Below are positions 1 to 6,154 of a stretch of 6,239 nt of DNA, piece by piece. The position numbers and the translations under genes were made by a program. The DNA comes from Gemmatimonadota bacterium. Lineage in GTDB: Bacteria > Gemmatimonadota > Gemmatimonadetes > Gemmatimonadales > GWC2-71-9. Numbering within the stretch: position 1 is the stretch's first letter; the number at the start of each line of letters is the position of its first letter. The stretch lies in contig QHTW01000108.1 in NCBI GenBank assembly GCA_003220955.1, positions 1 through 6,239 of the forward strand. Reading direction: 5' to 3'. Below the pieces are notes generated by a model. It had not been told where the DNA came from. It worked only from the letters and a program-made list of their open reading frames with translations, and ran no database searches.

Positions 1-1
1 G

Positions 2-496
2 ATTCCATGGGTGTTCGCGTGGACGCAGAGCCGCCATCTGCTGCCGGGGTGGTACGGCTTGGGCACGGCGCTGGAGCGTGCGGCGGAGCGCCACGGCATG
101 GCGGCACTCGGCGAGATGCTGCGCGACTGGCCGTTCCTGCGGGCGCTGATCGACGACGTCGAAATGGTGCTGGGCACGGCGGATTTCTCCATCGCGGCGC
201 GCTACGCCGGCCTAGCTGGTGAGTTTGGTGAACACTACTTCCCCGTCATTCGCGCCGAGTTCGATCGCACCGTAGCGCAGGTGCTGGCGCTGAAGCATGA
301 GAACGCGCTGCTCGACTCCGATCCGGCGCTCCAGCGGTCGATTCTGTTACGCAATCCGTATGTCGATCCAATGAGTCTGTTACAGATCGATCTGCTGCAG
401 CGCTGGCGCGCCGCCGGGCGGCCGGACGACGATGTCTTCCGGGCGCTGACGGCAAGCGTCCGTGGCATTGCGCAAGGGTTGCAGAGCACGGGCTGA
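2..496 (+). CDS. ppc: Phosphoenolpyruvate carboxylase, C-terminal 164 residues (5' truncated by window)
   Basis: PEP carboxylase fixes bicarbonate onto phosphoenolpyruvate to give oxaloacetate, a cytosolic anaplerotic step feeding the TCA cycle. The reading frame is already open at base 2 (first residues IPWVFAWTQSR), which matches the family's C-terminal domain from about E. coli residue 715. Further family blocks are RDWPF, EMVL..AD, LRNPYVDP followed by LLQIDLLQRW, and the terminal STG. The catalytic residues (E. coli H138, K546, R587, R713 and others) lie upstream of the window, so activity cannot be judged. By comparison with E. coli PEPC, the aspartate-inhibition residue R832 is kept (codon 350-352). 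K773 is replaced by Thr (176-178) and N881 by Ser (485-487). The gene ends 18 bp before the AAA+ ATPase gene, so read-through or cotranscription is plausible. The identity is secure; reduced aspartate feedback is an inference. Confidence 0.95.
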   Translation: MPWVFAWTQSRHLLPGWYGLGTALERAAERHGMAALGEMLRDWPFLRALIDDVEMVLGTADFSIAARYAGLAGEFGEHYFPVIRAEFDRTVAQVLALKHENALLDSDPALQRSILLRNPYVDPMSLLQIDLLQRWRAAGRPDDDVFRALTASVRGIAQGLQSTG

Positions 497-514
497 AAGG
501 TTTAACGTCGTTCC

Positions 515-1129
515 ATGACACAACCGATGACATTGGGTGAGTTGAAGCGGACGGAGTGGGCGGCCCCGGCACGTCGGCAACGCACCGTCAAAGATGAGAT
601 GCGGGAGAACCTGATCTGCCTGCTCGAGAACGGCTCGCCGCTGTTTCCGGGCATCGTGGGATACGAGGAGACCGTTCTGCCGCAGCTCGTGAACGCGATC
701 CTCTCGCGCCACAACTTCATTCTGCTGGGCCTGCGCGGGCAGGCGAAAAGCCGGATCCTGCGCCAGCTCGTCACGCTGCTCAACGAAGAGATTCCCATCC
801 TCGCCGGGAGCGAAGTCAACGACGATCCGTTCGAGCCGATTTCCAAGTACGGCCGGGAGCTCATCGCCGAGCGGGGCGACAGCACGCCGATCGCGTGGCT
901 GCCGCGCGAGCTGCGCTTCGTCGAGAAGCTGGCAACGCCGGACGTCACGATCGCCGACATCATCGGCGACGTCGATCCGATCAAGGCGGCCCGCGGCGGG
1001 CATCTCCTCTCCGACGAGCTGACGATGCATTTCGGGCTCCTGCCTCGCGCCAATCGCGGCATCTTCGCGATCAACGAGCTGCCCAGGTGGGACTGTTCAA
1101 CATCATGCAGGAAGGCGACGTGCAGATAA
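515..1129 (+). CDS. MoxR/Mg-chelatase-type AAA+ ATPase, N-terminal part (frameshifted gene)
   Basis: This is the first half of an AAA+ ATPase of the MoxR/ChlI class, whose members remodel proteins or help metal-cofactor insertion, usually with a VWA-domain partner. Residues 43-50 (LFPGIVGY) begin the ATPase core. The Walker A position is residues 72-80, GLRGQAKSR, with Ala in place of the usual last Gly before Lys. Residues 182-190, GIFAINELP, are the Walker B region, with Asn-Glu instead of Asp-Glu. Family-like sequence stops after Pro190 (base 1084). The remaining residues, RWDCSTSCRKATCR, are out-of-frame translation of the next segment. ATG 515 is the first in-frame ATG after ppc, and a second lies at 527. 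The only ribosome-binding-like sequence is AAAGG at 496-500, 14 bases away, so coupling to ppc may help. As written, the product would carry Walker A and B but lack sensor 1, the arginine finger and the lid, so it should not be a working ATPase. Confidence 0.85.
   Translation: MTQPMTLGELKRTEWAAPARRQRTVKDEMRENLICLLENGSPLFPGIVGYEETVLPQLVNAILSRHNFILLGLRGQAKSRILRQLVTLLNEEIPILAGSEVNDDPFEPISKYGRELIAERGDSTPIAWLPRELRFVEKLATPDVTIADIIGDVDPIKAARGGHLLSDELTMHFGLLPRANRGIFAINELPRWDCSTSCRKATCR
1079..1090 (+). other. Frame break in the AAA+ gene, probable ~19 nt deletion
   Basis: Upstream of here the AAA+ homology is in the frame of 515, ending INELP at 1070-1084. Downstream it continues as QVGLFNIMQEGD in the frame one base back, starting at 1084. 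Relatives, as I remember them, have about six residues (Asp-Leu plus four) between ELP and QVGL. Six codons plus one base, about 19 nt, are therefore missing. A mere -1 slip would restore the frame but not the lost residues, and no slippery heptamer is seen. The lost segment follows the Walker B strand. True mutation and misassembly cannot be told apart from the sequence alone. Confidence 0.75.
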
Positions 1130-1986
1130 AAGGCTATCCGGTCCGGTTGAACCTGGACGTGGCGCTGGTCTTTACGGCGAATCCCGAAGACTACACCGCG
1201 CGCGGCAAGATCATCACGCCCCTCAAGGACCGCATCGGATCCGAGATCACGACGCACTACCCGCTGACCGTCGAGCTGGGCACCGCGATCACGGAACAGG
1301 AGGCCTGGATCGACCGAAATGGCGGGGGCGGTCGCGCCATCCGCATTCCCGACTTCATGGCCGAGCTGATCGAGCGGATCGCGTTCGAAGCGCGAGAGGA
1401 CAAACGCGTGGACCGGCGCAGCGGCGTATCGCAGCGCCTGCCGATCAGCGTGCTCGACAACGTGCTGTCGAACGCGGAGCGCCGCAGCATCATCACGAAG
1501 GAGAAGGCGGTGGTCCCCCGCATCTCTGATGTGTACGCAGCATTGCCGGCCATCACCGGCAAGCTCGAGCTCGAGTACGAAGGCGAGCTTCAGGGCTCGG
1601 AGACGATCGCCAAGGATCTGATCCGGCGCGCCGCGGGCCGCACGTTCGAGGGACGCGTCGGCGGGGCAAACGTCGACGACATCGTCCACTGGTTCGACGA
1701 GGGCGGCGCGCTCAAGGTCACGCCGGAGGAGCGCTCCGAGGCGCTGTTGAAGGGCTTTACCGTCGTCCCCGGTCTGCTCGATCTGATCGATCAGGTCGGG
1801 CTCGCCGGCAAGAAGGATCCCGCCACACTGGTGTCGGCATGCGAGCTGGTGCTCGAAGGACTCGTCGCCGAGAAACGAATCGCGCGCAGTGACGAGCTCG
1901 GGTACGTGCGCGCGCGCTCGGAGCAGAAGCCGCCCTTCGGAAAAGGACCCACCGGACCTGGAACAGGACCCAATCTGTTCACGTAG
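1105..1986 (+). CDS. MoxR/Mg-chelatase-type AAA+ ATPase, C-terminal part (frameshifted gene)
   Basis: This is the second half of the same AAA+ ATPase. Homologous sequence begins at 1084, and 1105 is the first in-frame ATG inside it. A longer frame from GTG 895 exists, but its first 63 residues are an off-frame shadow of the N-terminal half. Visible elements are the sensor 1 region (VFTANPEDY, Asn as the sensor residue), the arginine-finger region (ITPLKDRIGSEI) and the helical lid. After these come a charged C-terminal helical region and a Gly/Pro-rich tail ending NLFT. Joining the two halves and allowing six missing residues gives about 496 aa. Codon use and GC look the same on both sides of the break, so decay, if real, is recent. 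The stop is 30 bp before the SPFH gene. On its own this fragment lacks both Walker motifs and could not bind ATP normally. Confidence 0.8.
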   Translation: MQEGDVQIKGYPVRLNLDVALVFTANPEDYTARGKIITPLKDRIGSEITTHYPLTVELGTAITEQEAWIDRNGGGGRAIRIPDFMAELIERIAFEAREDKRVDRRSGVSQRLPISVLDNVLSNAERRSIITKEKAVVPRISDVYAALPAITGKLELEYEGELQGSETIAKDLIRRAAGRTFEGRVGGANVDDIVHWFDEGGALKVTPEERSEALLKGFTVVPGLLDLIDQVGLAGKKDPATLVSACELVLEGLVAEKRIARSDELGYVRARSEQKPPFGKGPTGPGTGPNLFT

Positions 1987-2016
1987 TCCTCATCTCCTTC
2001 ACATACCGGAGTCGCC

Positions 2017-2943
2017 ATGGGCGAGCTAGTCTTTGGTCTCGTACTCCTCGCGGTTGCTTTCTTCCTCCGCCTTGGCGCCGCCACCGTGCGTGGTGAGACG
2101 ACCGGTGGCCGCTCGATCGGCGGCATCCTGCGCATCCTCAGCTATGCCGCGCTCGCCGTCGGGGTGATCACGCTCCTCGGCTCCACGACCGTGGTGATCA
2201 ACGCCGGCGAGGTCGGCGTGCGGCATGCGTTCGGCACCGTCGATCCGAAGCCATTGCTCCCCGGGATCCGGCTCGTGACGCCCTGGTCGTCGATCGAACG
2301 CTTTACGACCCGCGAAGAGCAGTATCCCTTCTCCGGAGAGCAGGTCGAGGAGATCGCGGCGCTCTCCAGTGAGCAGATGGGCATGACGGTGGACGTGGGT
2401 CTGCGCTGGCAGATCGATCCCCAGCAGGCGTCACGGATCTACACGGAAATCGGCATCGAGGACCAGATCCACAGCGCCGTCCGCAACGCCATCCGCAAAG
2501 GCGTGCGGGACGGCATGGTGCAATACTCGATCAACGACATCTCCAAACGCACGCAGATCGCCCGAACCATGGAAGCGCTGGTCGACTCTGCGCTCGTCAC
2601 GCAGCCGCGGGCGGGTGGACCGCCGTTCCGCATCGCGACGGTGACCGCGTTCTTCCTGCGGGACCTCCAGCCGCCGGCGCAGGTCGTCCAGGCGATCAAC
2701 AACAAGATCGCGCAGGAGCAGCAGGTCGAGACCGAGCGCCACCGCGTCGAGGTCGCGCGACTGCAAGCCGAGCAGCAGCGGCTGCTCAACACGACGCTCA
2801 CGCCGGAGGCGCTCACGCGCCAGTACTTCGACGTGCTGCGCGAGCTGAAGTCGTCGAACAACCTCGTGATTCTGGTGCCAACGCAGGGCGGCATTCCGAT
2901 GCTCAACATCGGAGATCTCCGACGCAATCTTCGCCAGCCGTAA
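2017..2943 (+). CDS. SPFH/band 7 (prohibitin-like) membrane protein
   Basis: SPFH proteins (prohibitin, stomatin, flotillin, HflK/C) form large membrane-bound rings or scaffolds that organise lipid domains and control proteases or other complexes. This 308-aa protein has two hydrophobic stretches, residues about 3-22 and 38-62. They are followed by the SPFH entry VVINAGEVGVRHAFGTV (59-75) and LLPGIRLVTPW (80-90). The SPFH core runs to about 220, with TVDVGLRWQID at 124-134. A coiled-coil-like Gln/Glu/Arg-rich helix covers about 222-258 (INNKIAQEQQVETERHRVEV), and a short C-terminal domain ends LRRNLRQP. ATG 2017 is supported by GGAG at 2008-2011 with a 5-base spacer. The length is usual for the family. 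It sits 30 bp after the AAA+ gene and overlaps the next gene by one base, so it is probably cotranscribed. It could assemble a membrane platform for the neighbouring ATPase; that is inference. Family assignment is firm, the exact role unknown. Confidence 0.9.
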   Translation: MGELVFGLVLLAVAFFLRLGAATVRGETTGGRSIGGILRILSYAALAVGVITLLGSTTVVINAGEVGVRHAFGTVDPKPLLPGIRLVTPWSSIERFTTREEQYPFSGEQVEEIAALSSEQMGMTVDVGLRWQIDPQQASRIYTEIGIEDQIHSAVRNAIRKGVRDGMVQYSINDISKRTQIARTMEALVDSALVTQPRAGGPPFRIATVTAFFLRDLQPPAQVVQAINNKIAQEQQVETERHRVEVARLQAEQQRLLNTTLTPEALTRQYFDVLRELKSSNNLVILVPTQGGIPMLNIGDLRRNLRQP

Positions 2944-3602
2944 CGCCCCTCGTCACGATCACGCGCGAGTACGCCTCGGGCGGATCGGAGATCGCACGAC
3001 TGGTCGTCGAGCGTCTCGGCGGCGGCTGGACGCTGATCGACAACGAATTCATCGATCAGGTGGCGCACCTGGCGGGCCTCTCGACCGACGAGGTCGCGCG
3101 GCGGGAAGAACGAGCGCCGGGGCTGCTCGAGCGGCTCGCGCGCACGCTTGCCGCCGCATCGCCGGAGATGTCGGTCACGACGGGCGGGTCGCCGCCGTCG
3201 GTCGAGACGGAAGAAGAAACGATCGTGCAGATGACCGAGCGCGTCATCGCGCAGGTGGCGGCCGAAGGGCGTGCGGTGCTGGTCGGCCGGGGCGCGCAAG
3301 CGGTGCTCGCGACACGCGCGAATGCGCTGCACGTCTACGTCGTCGCGCCCAAGCCGTTCCGCCGGAAAATCGCCATCGAACGGCTCGGCATCGACCCGGC
3401 GAACGTCGACAAGGTGCTGCAGGAGACCGACGAGTACCGCGATCAATACATCAAGACGCATTACGGCCGGGACCGGCGGGACCTCACGCAATACGACCTG
3501 GTGTTGAACGCGGAGCGGCTGGGATTCGAGGGGGCGGCAGACCTGATCGTCGCCGAGCTCACACGGCGCGGATGGACGGCTCAGCCACCCCCGCGATCGT
3601 AA
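2943..3602 (+). CDS. Cytidylate-kinase-like protein, probable ACG start
   Basis: This belongs to the cytidylate-kinase-like family (Pfam AAA-type nucleotide kinase relatives), which transfers phosphate to a nucleotide or related small substrate; the substrate of this subfamily is not established. From 2943 the frame reads 219 residues. Residues about 4-17 are VTITREYASGGSEI, the glycine-rich N-terminal motif. Then follow LIDNEFID, VLVGRGAQAVL, the Arg-rich lid-like stretch FRRKIAIERLG, and DLVLNAERLGFEGAADLI near the end, a characteristic family tail. The frame contains no ATG, GTG or TTG until GTG 3060, which would delete 39 residues including the glycine-rich motif. The ACG at 2943-2945, which forms TAACG with the SPFH stop where TAATG coupling is usual, is the best start. 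No Shine-Dalgarno is close, so translation would depend on coupling. The 3' end overlaps the convergent MFS gene by 44 bp. Confidence 0.8.
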   Translation, partial: TPLVTITREYASGGSEIARLVVERLGGGWTLIDNEFIDQVAHLAGLSTDEVARREERAPGLLERLARTLAAASPEMSVTTGGSPPSVETEEETIVQMTERVIAQVAAEGRAVLVGRGAQAVLATRANALHVYVVAPKPFRRKIAIERLGIDPANVDKVLQETDEYRDQYIKTHYGRDRRDLTQYDLVLNAERLGFEGAADLIVAELTRRGWTAQPPPRS

Positions 3603-4782
3603 CGGCCAGCGCGACGATCACGCCGCCGGCCGCCAGCGTGGCCGGCGCGCCCGCGTGCTCGGCGACGAGCCCGAAGAGAAACGCGCCGAACGGCGCCATG
3701 CCCACGAACACAAAGGAATAGAATCCCATGATGCGCCCCCGGAGATGATCGGGCGCGGTGGTTTGCAGCAGGGTGTTCGCGAGCGAGTTGTTGACGATCA
3801 TCGCGCAGCCCGCGAGGGCGAGGAGCAACATCGACAGCGCCAGCGCCCGAGACGCTGCGAAGAGAATGAGCAGGATTCCGAAGGTCGTGCCGCCCGCCAG
3901 CATCAGGCGTCCGCGCGCGCGAATGCGCGCGGACGCGAGCGCGATCCCCAACGCGCCGATCACCGCACCGATACCGATGGACGAGGTCAGGGCCCCGTAC
4001 CCGGTCGCGCCGCGATGCAGTACGTCGCGCGCGAACACCGGCATCATGGCGATGTACGGAAAGCCGAACACACTGATCACGGCCGTGAGGATCATCAGCA
4101 CTCGCAACCGCCGGTCGCCCCGCAGGTAGGCCAGCACCTCCCGGAATCCCGTCCACGCGGACGCTGCCCTGGCCGGCGGAGCGCGCGGCGGCAGTCGCAT
4201 CAGCAGCAGGCCCGCGATGACTGCGATGTAGCTCACGCCGTTCAGGAAATAGCACCACGCGATCCCCACAGCGCCGATCAGGAGCCCCGCAATCGCGGGA
4301 CCGATGACGCGCGCCCCGTTGAACAGCGACGAGTTCAGCGCGATCGCGTTCATCAAGTCGTCCTTGCCCACCATCTCCACGACGAACGACTGGCGCATCG
4401 GGATATCGAACGCGCTCGCGATGCCGAGGATCGTGGCGAGCAGCAACACCTGCCAGACGGCGACGACCCCGGTCCACACGAGGATCGCGACGGTGAGCGC
4501 CTCGAGCATGAAGGCGAGCTGCATGAAGATGATGAAGCGCCGCTTGTCCACGCGGTCGGCGATAACGCCGGCGTACAGACTGAACAGCAGGACGCCGAGC
4601 GAGCTGAGCGCCGCGGTGAGTCCGACGTAAAACGGCGAGTTGGTCAGCGTGAGGATCAGCCAGCCCTCCCCGACGTTCTGCATCCAGGTGCCGACGAGGG
4701 AAATTCCCTGACCGATGAAGAAGAGGCGGAAGTTGCGGTGGGCGAGTGCCCCGAATCCGTAGCGTCGCGCAGCTTCGGTCAT
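3559..4782 (-). CDS. MFS transporter, EntS/MFS_3-type exporter
   Basis: This is a 407-aa major facilitator with about 12 hydrophobic segments, the family's usual size, so the gene is complete. These proteins are inner-membrane proton-coupled exporters; the MFS_3 group includes the enterobactin exporter EntS and macrolide efflux relatives. Diagnostic sequence includes the N-terminal HRNFRLFFIGQGISLVGTWM (residues 15-34). It also includes EGWLILTLTNSP (39-50), the motif A loop GVIADRVDKRR (72-82), RVIGPAIAGLLIG (158-170) and APDHLRGRIMG (343-353). A cytoplasmic linker rich in Ala, Pro and Arg (about 197-226) separates the two six-helix halves. The start ATG (4782-4780) has a run of six G two bases upstream, a poor ribosome site. 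No clear -35/-10 pair is visible in the 73 bp spacer. It is divergent from the VWA gene and convergent on the kinase-like gene. The substrate cannot be predicted, and nothing nearby suggests siderophore synthesis. Confidence 0.93.
   Translation of the reverse strand: MTEAARRYGFGALAHRNFRLFFIGQGISLVGTWMQNVGEGWLILTLTNSPFYVGLTAALSSLGVLLFSLYAGVIADRVDKRRFIIFMQLAFMLEALTVAILVWTGVVAVWQVLLLATILGIASAFDIPMRQSFVVEMVGKDDLMNAIALNSSLFNGARVIGPAIAGLLIGAVGIAWCYFLNGVSYIAVIAGLLLMRLPPRAPPARAASAWTGFREVLAYLRGDRRLRVLMILTAVISVFGFPYIAMMPVFARDVLHRGATGYGALTSSIGIGAVIGALGIALASARIRARGRLMLAGGTTFGILLILFAASRALALSMLLLALAGCAMIVNNSLANTLLQTTAPDHLRGRIMGFYSFVFVGMAPFGAFLFGLVAEHAGAPATLAAGGVIVALAVTIAGVAEPSIRAV
3624..3647. terminator. 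GC-only 8-bp stem-loop after the kinase-like gene; possible 3' end structure
   Basis: CGCCGGCC (3624-3631) and GGCCGGCG (3640-3647) are perfect inverted repeats around an 8-base loop, 22 bases after the stop of the kinase-like gene and inside the 3' coding end of the MFS gene. There is no T-tract on either strand, so it is not a classical Rho-independent terminator. It may stabilise or pause the + strand operon transcript, or it may simply reflect GC-rich Ala/Gly codons. Confidence 0.25.
3907..3936. repeat. 12-bp perfect inverted repeat inside the MFS gene
   Basis: GCGTCCGCGCGC at 3907-3918 is exactly complementary to GCGCGCGGACGC at 3925-3936, with a 6-base loop (gcgaat). It lies in the codons for the cytoplasmic segment SARIRARGR of the MFS protein, about residues 284-292, between predicted membrane helices. 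Alternating GC codons for Ala and Arg make such pairing more likely than average, but 12 uninterrupted pairs is long. It could form a strong hairpin in the mRNA of either strand. A function is not shown. Confidence 0.6.
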
Positions 4783-4838
4783 TGCCCCCCAAATTAAGGA
4801 GTATGCGGCTCCGTGCTGACCTTGGCGTTTCCGGCATG

Positions 4839-4847
4839 TGCTAGATT
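4839..4847 (+). promoter_or_regulatory. Extended -10 promoter element for the VWA gene
   Basis: TGCTAGATT fits the extended -10 form TGnTATAAT, with 4 of 6 matches in the hexamer. A start site 6-8 bases downstream falls at about 4854-4856, at the ATG of the VWA gene. The possible -35 TTGGCG at 4822-4827 is only 14 bases away, too close for a normal pair, which agrees with dependence on the TG extension. There is no Shine-Dalgarno in 4842-4855. The prediction is from motif matching only. Confidence 0.45.
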
Positions 4848-4855
4848 AGCAATCG

Positions 4856-6154
4856 ATGCGACATACCACTTACAGCCGCTACGTCGCCGGTCTGCTCGAG
4901 ACGCTCAATCTGCAGGCGCTGCTCGATCAGCTCGCCGACTTTTTGTTGCAATCTGGGTTTGCCGGCGGCCCGTATTCGCATCCCTTCTGGGGCGAGTTCG
5001 GCGAGGAAGATCCCGACCGCTCCCTCGACGCGCTGCGCCAGGCGATTCTCCAGGCGCTGATGGATTCCGGTCAGCTCACGCCCGAAATGCTCGGCGCCCT
5101 GCGCGGCGAATCGACCGGCGACGCCCAGAAAGACGCCGAGCTGCAGAAACAGCTGGCCGATCTGCTCGATCAGATCGTGCAGAAGCTGATCGATGAGGGC
5201 TACCTCAACCTGCAGCAGGCGCCCAAGATGCCCGGCGCGCAGCAACCCGTCCTCGGTCCCGGCGGCATGGCAAAAGAGGCAGCCCAGCAGGTGCAGTTCA
5301 ATCTCACCGATCGGGGCATCGATTTCCTCGGCTACCGGACGTTGAAGCATCTGCTCAGCAGCATTGGCAAGTCGAGCTTCGGGGCGCACGAGACCGAGCA
5401 CCTCGCGACGGGAGTCGAGGCCGAGGCGGCGAGTAAGCGCTACGAGTACGGCGACACGCTCAATCTCGATGTCAACGCGACGCTCTCGCACGCGCTGAAA
5501 CGCGAAGGCCTCGGCGTCCCGATCAACCTCGAGTACGACGATCTGATGGTCCACCAGGCCGAGTATCGCTCGTCATCGGCGACGGTGCTGATGCTCGACT
5601 GCTCGCATTCGATGATCCTGTACGGCGAAGATCGCTTCACACCGGCGAAGAAGGTGGCGCTCGCGCTCACCCATCTCATTCGCACGCAATTCCCGGGCGA
5701 CACGTTGCGCGTCGTGTTGTTCCACGATACCGCCGAGGAGATCCCGATCGGCCAGCTCGCGCACGCGCAGGTGGGACCGTATCACACGAATACGACGGAA
5801 GGATTGAAGCTGGCGCGCCGCATCCTGATGGGACAGCGCAAGGACATGCGGCAGATCATTATGATCACGGACGGCAAGCCCTCGGCGCTGACGCAGCCCG
5901 ATGGTCGGATCTACGTGAATTCGATGGGACTCGACCCGCACATCCTGCAGGCGACTTACCGTGAAGTCGCGCTGTGCCGCCGCAGCGGCATTCTGATCAA
6001 CACCTTCATGCTGGCGCGTGACAGGAGCCTGGTCGAGTTCGTGAAGAAGGTCTCCGCGATCTGCCGCGGGAAAGCCTACTTCACGAACACAATGACGCTC
6101 GGCCAGTTCATTCTCATGGACTTCATGCGAAGGAAGACTCGGCGCGTCAGCTAG
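4856..6154 (+). CDS. VWA-domain protein with intact MIDAS, probable AAA+ ATPase partner
   Basis: This is a complete 432-aa protein. Residues 1-235 form a mostly helical N-terminal region starting MRHTTYSRYV, with an acidic, Gln-rich stretch around 90-125. Residues about 241-415 form a von Willebrand factor A domain. Its metal site (MIDAS) is intact: DCSHS with D248, S250 and S252, the TN element at T311, and D339 in MITDGKPS. It has no signal peptide or membrane segment, so it should be cytosolic. VWA proteins of this kind work with MoxR/ChlI-class AAA+ ATPases (compare ViaA, NorD, CoxE, ChlD); the likely partner is encoded at 515-1986. The start is fixed by an in-frame TAG at 4847-4849, just two codons upstream of ATG 4856. 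With no ribosome site and a -10 box ending at 4847, the mRNA is probably leaderless. It is divergent from the MFS gene. The client is unknown. Confidence 0.9.
   Translation: MRHTTYSRYVAGLLETLNLQALLDQLADFLLQSGFAGGPYSHPFWGEFGEEDPDRSLDALRQAILQALMDSGQLTPEMLGALRGESTGDAQKDAELQKQLADLLDQIVQKLIDEGYLNLQQAPKMPGAQQPVLGPGGMAKEAAQQVQFNLTDRGIDFLGYRTLKHLLSSIGKSSFGAHETEHLATGVEAEAASKRYEYGDTLNLDVNATLSHALKREGLGVPINLEYDDLMVHQAEYRSSSATVLMLDCSHSMILYGEDRFTPAKKVALALTHLIRTQFPGDTLRVVLFHDTAEEIPIGQLAHAQVGPYHTNTTEGLKLARRILMGQRKDMRQIIMITDGKPSALTQPDGRIYVNSMGLDPHILQATYREVALCRRSGILINTFMLARDRSLVEFVKKVSAICRGKAYFTNTMTLGQFILMDFMRRKTRRVS

Noticed and set aside
1076..1090. Programmed -1 ribosomal frameshift in the AAA+ gene
   Set aside because: No slippery X XXY YYZ heptamer or obvious stimulatory structure is present, and a shift would still leave about six conserved residues missing.
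895..1104. GTG 895 as the start of the downstream AAA+ fragment
   Set aside because: The first 63 residues from 895 are an off-frame reading of the conserved N-terminal half, so they are not real protein.
1561..1590. 7-bp inverted repeat AAGCTCG/CGAGCTT with a 16-base loop
   Set aside because: Short arms, long loop and a run of Leu/Glu codons (ctc, gag) explain it by chance.
502..1689. Long - strand open frame (395 codons) opposite the AAA+ gene
   Set aside because: It runs antisense to a recognisable ATPase and its translation shows only low-complexity Arg/Asp-rich sequence, as expected from GC-rich codon shadowing.
2439..3491. Long - strand open frame (350 codons) opposite the SPFH and kinase-like genes
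   Set aside because: It is antisense to two recognised genes, crosses their boundary, and has no family-like motif.
3581..4837. 418-codon - strand frame spanning the whole MFS gene, and a 380-codon + strand frame at 3655-4797
   Set aside because: Both are Arg/Gly- or Arg/Glu/Gln-rich translations lacking hydrophobic or motif structure; the MFS frame is unmistakable, so these are shadows.
4803..4844. 13-codon leader frame (MRLRADLGVSGMC) before the VWA gene, preceded by AAGGAG
   Set aside because: The AAGGAG ends just one base before the ATG, too close to function well, and the predicted promoter lies downstream of this frame's start.
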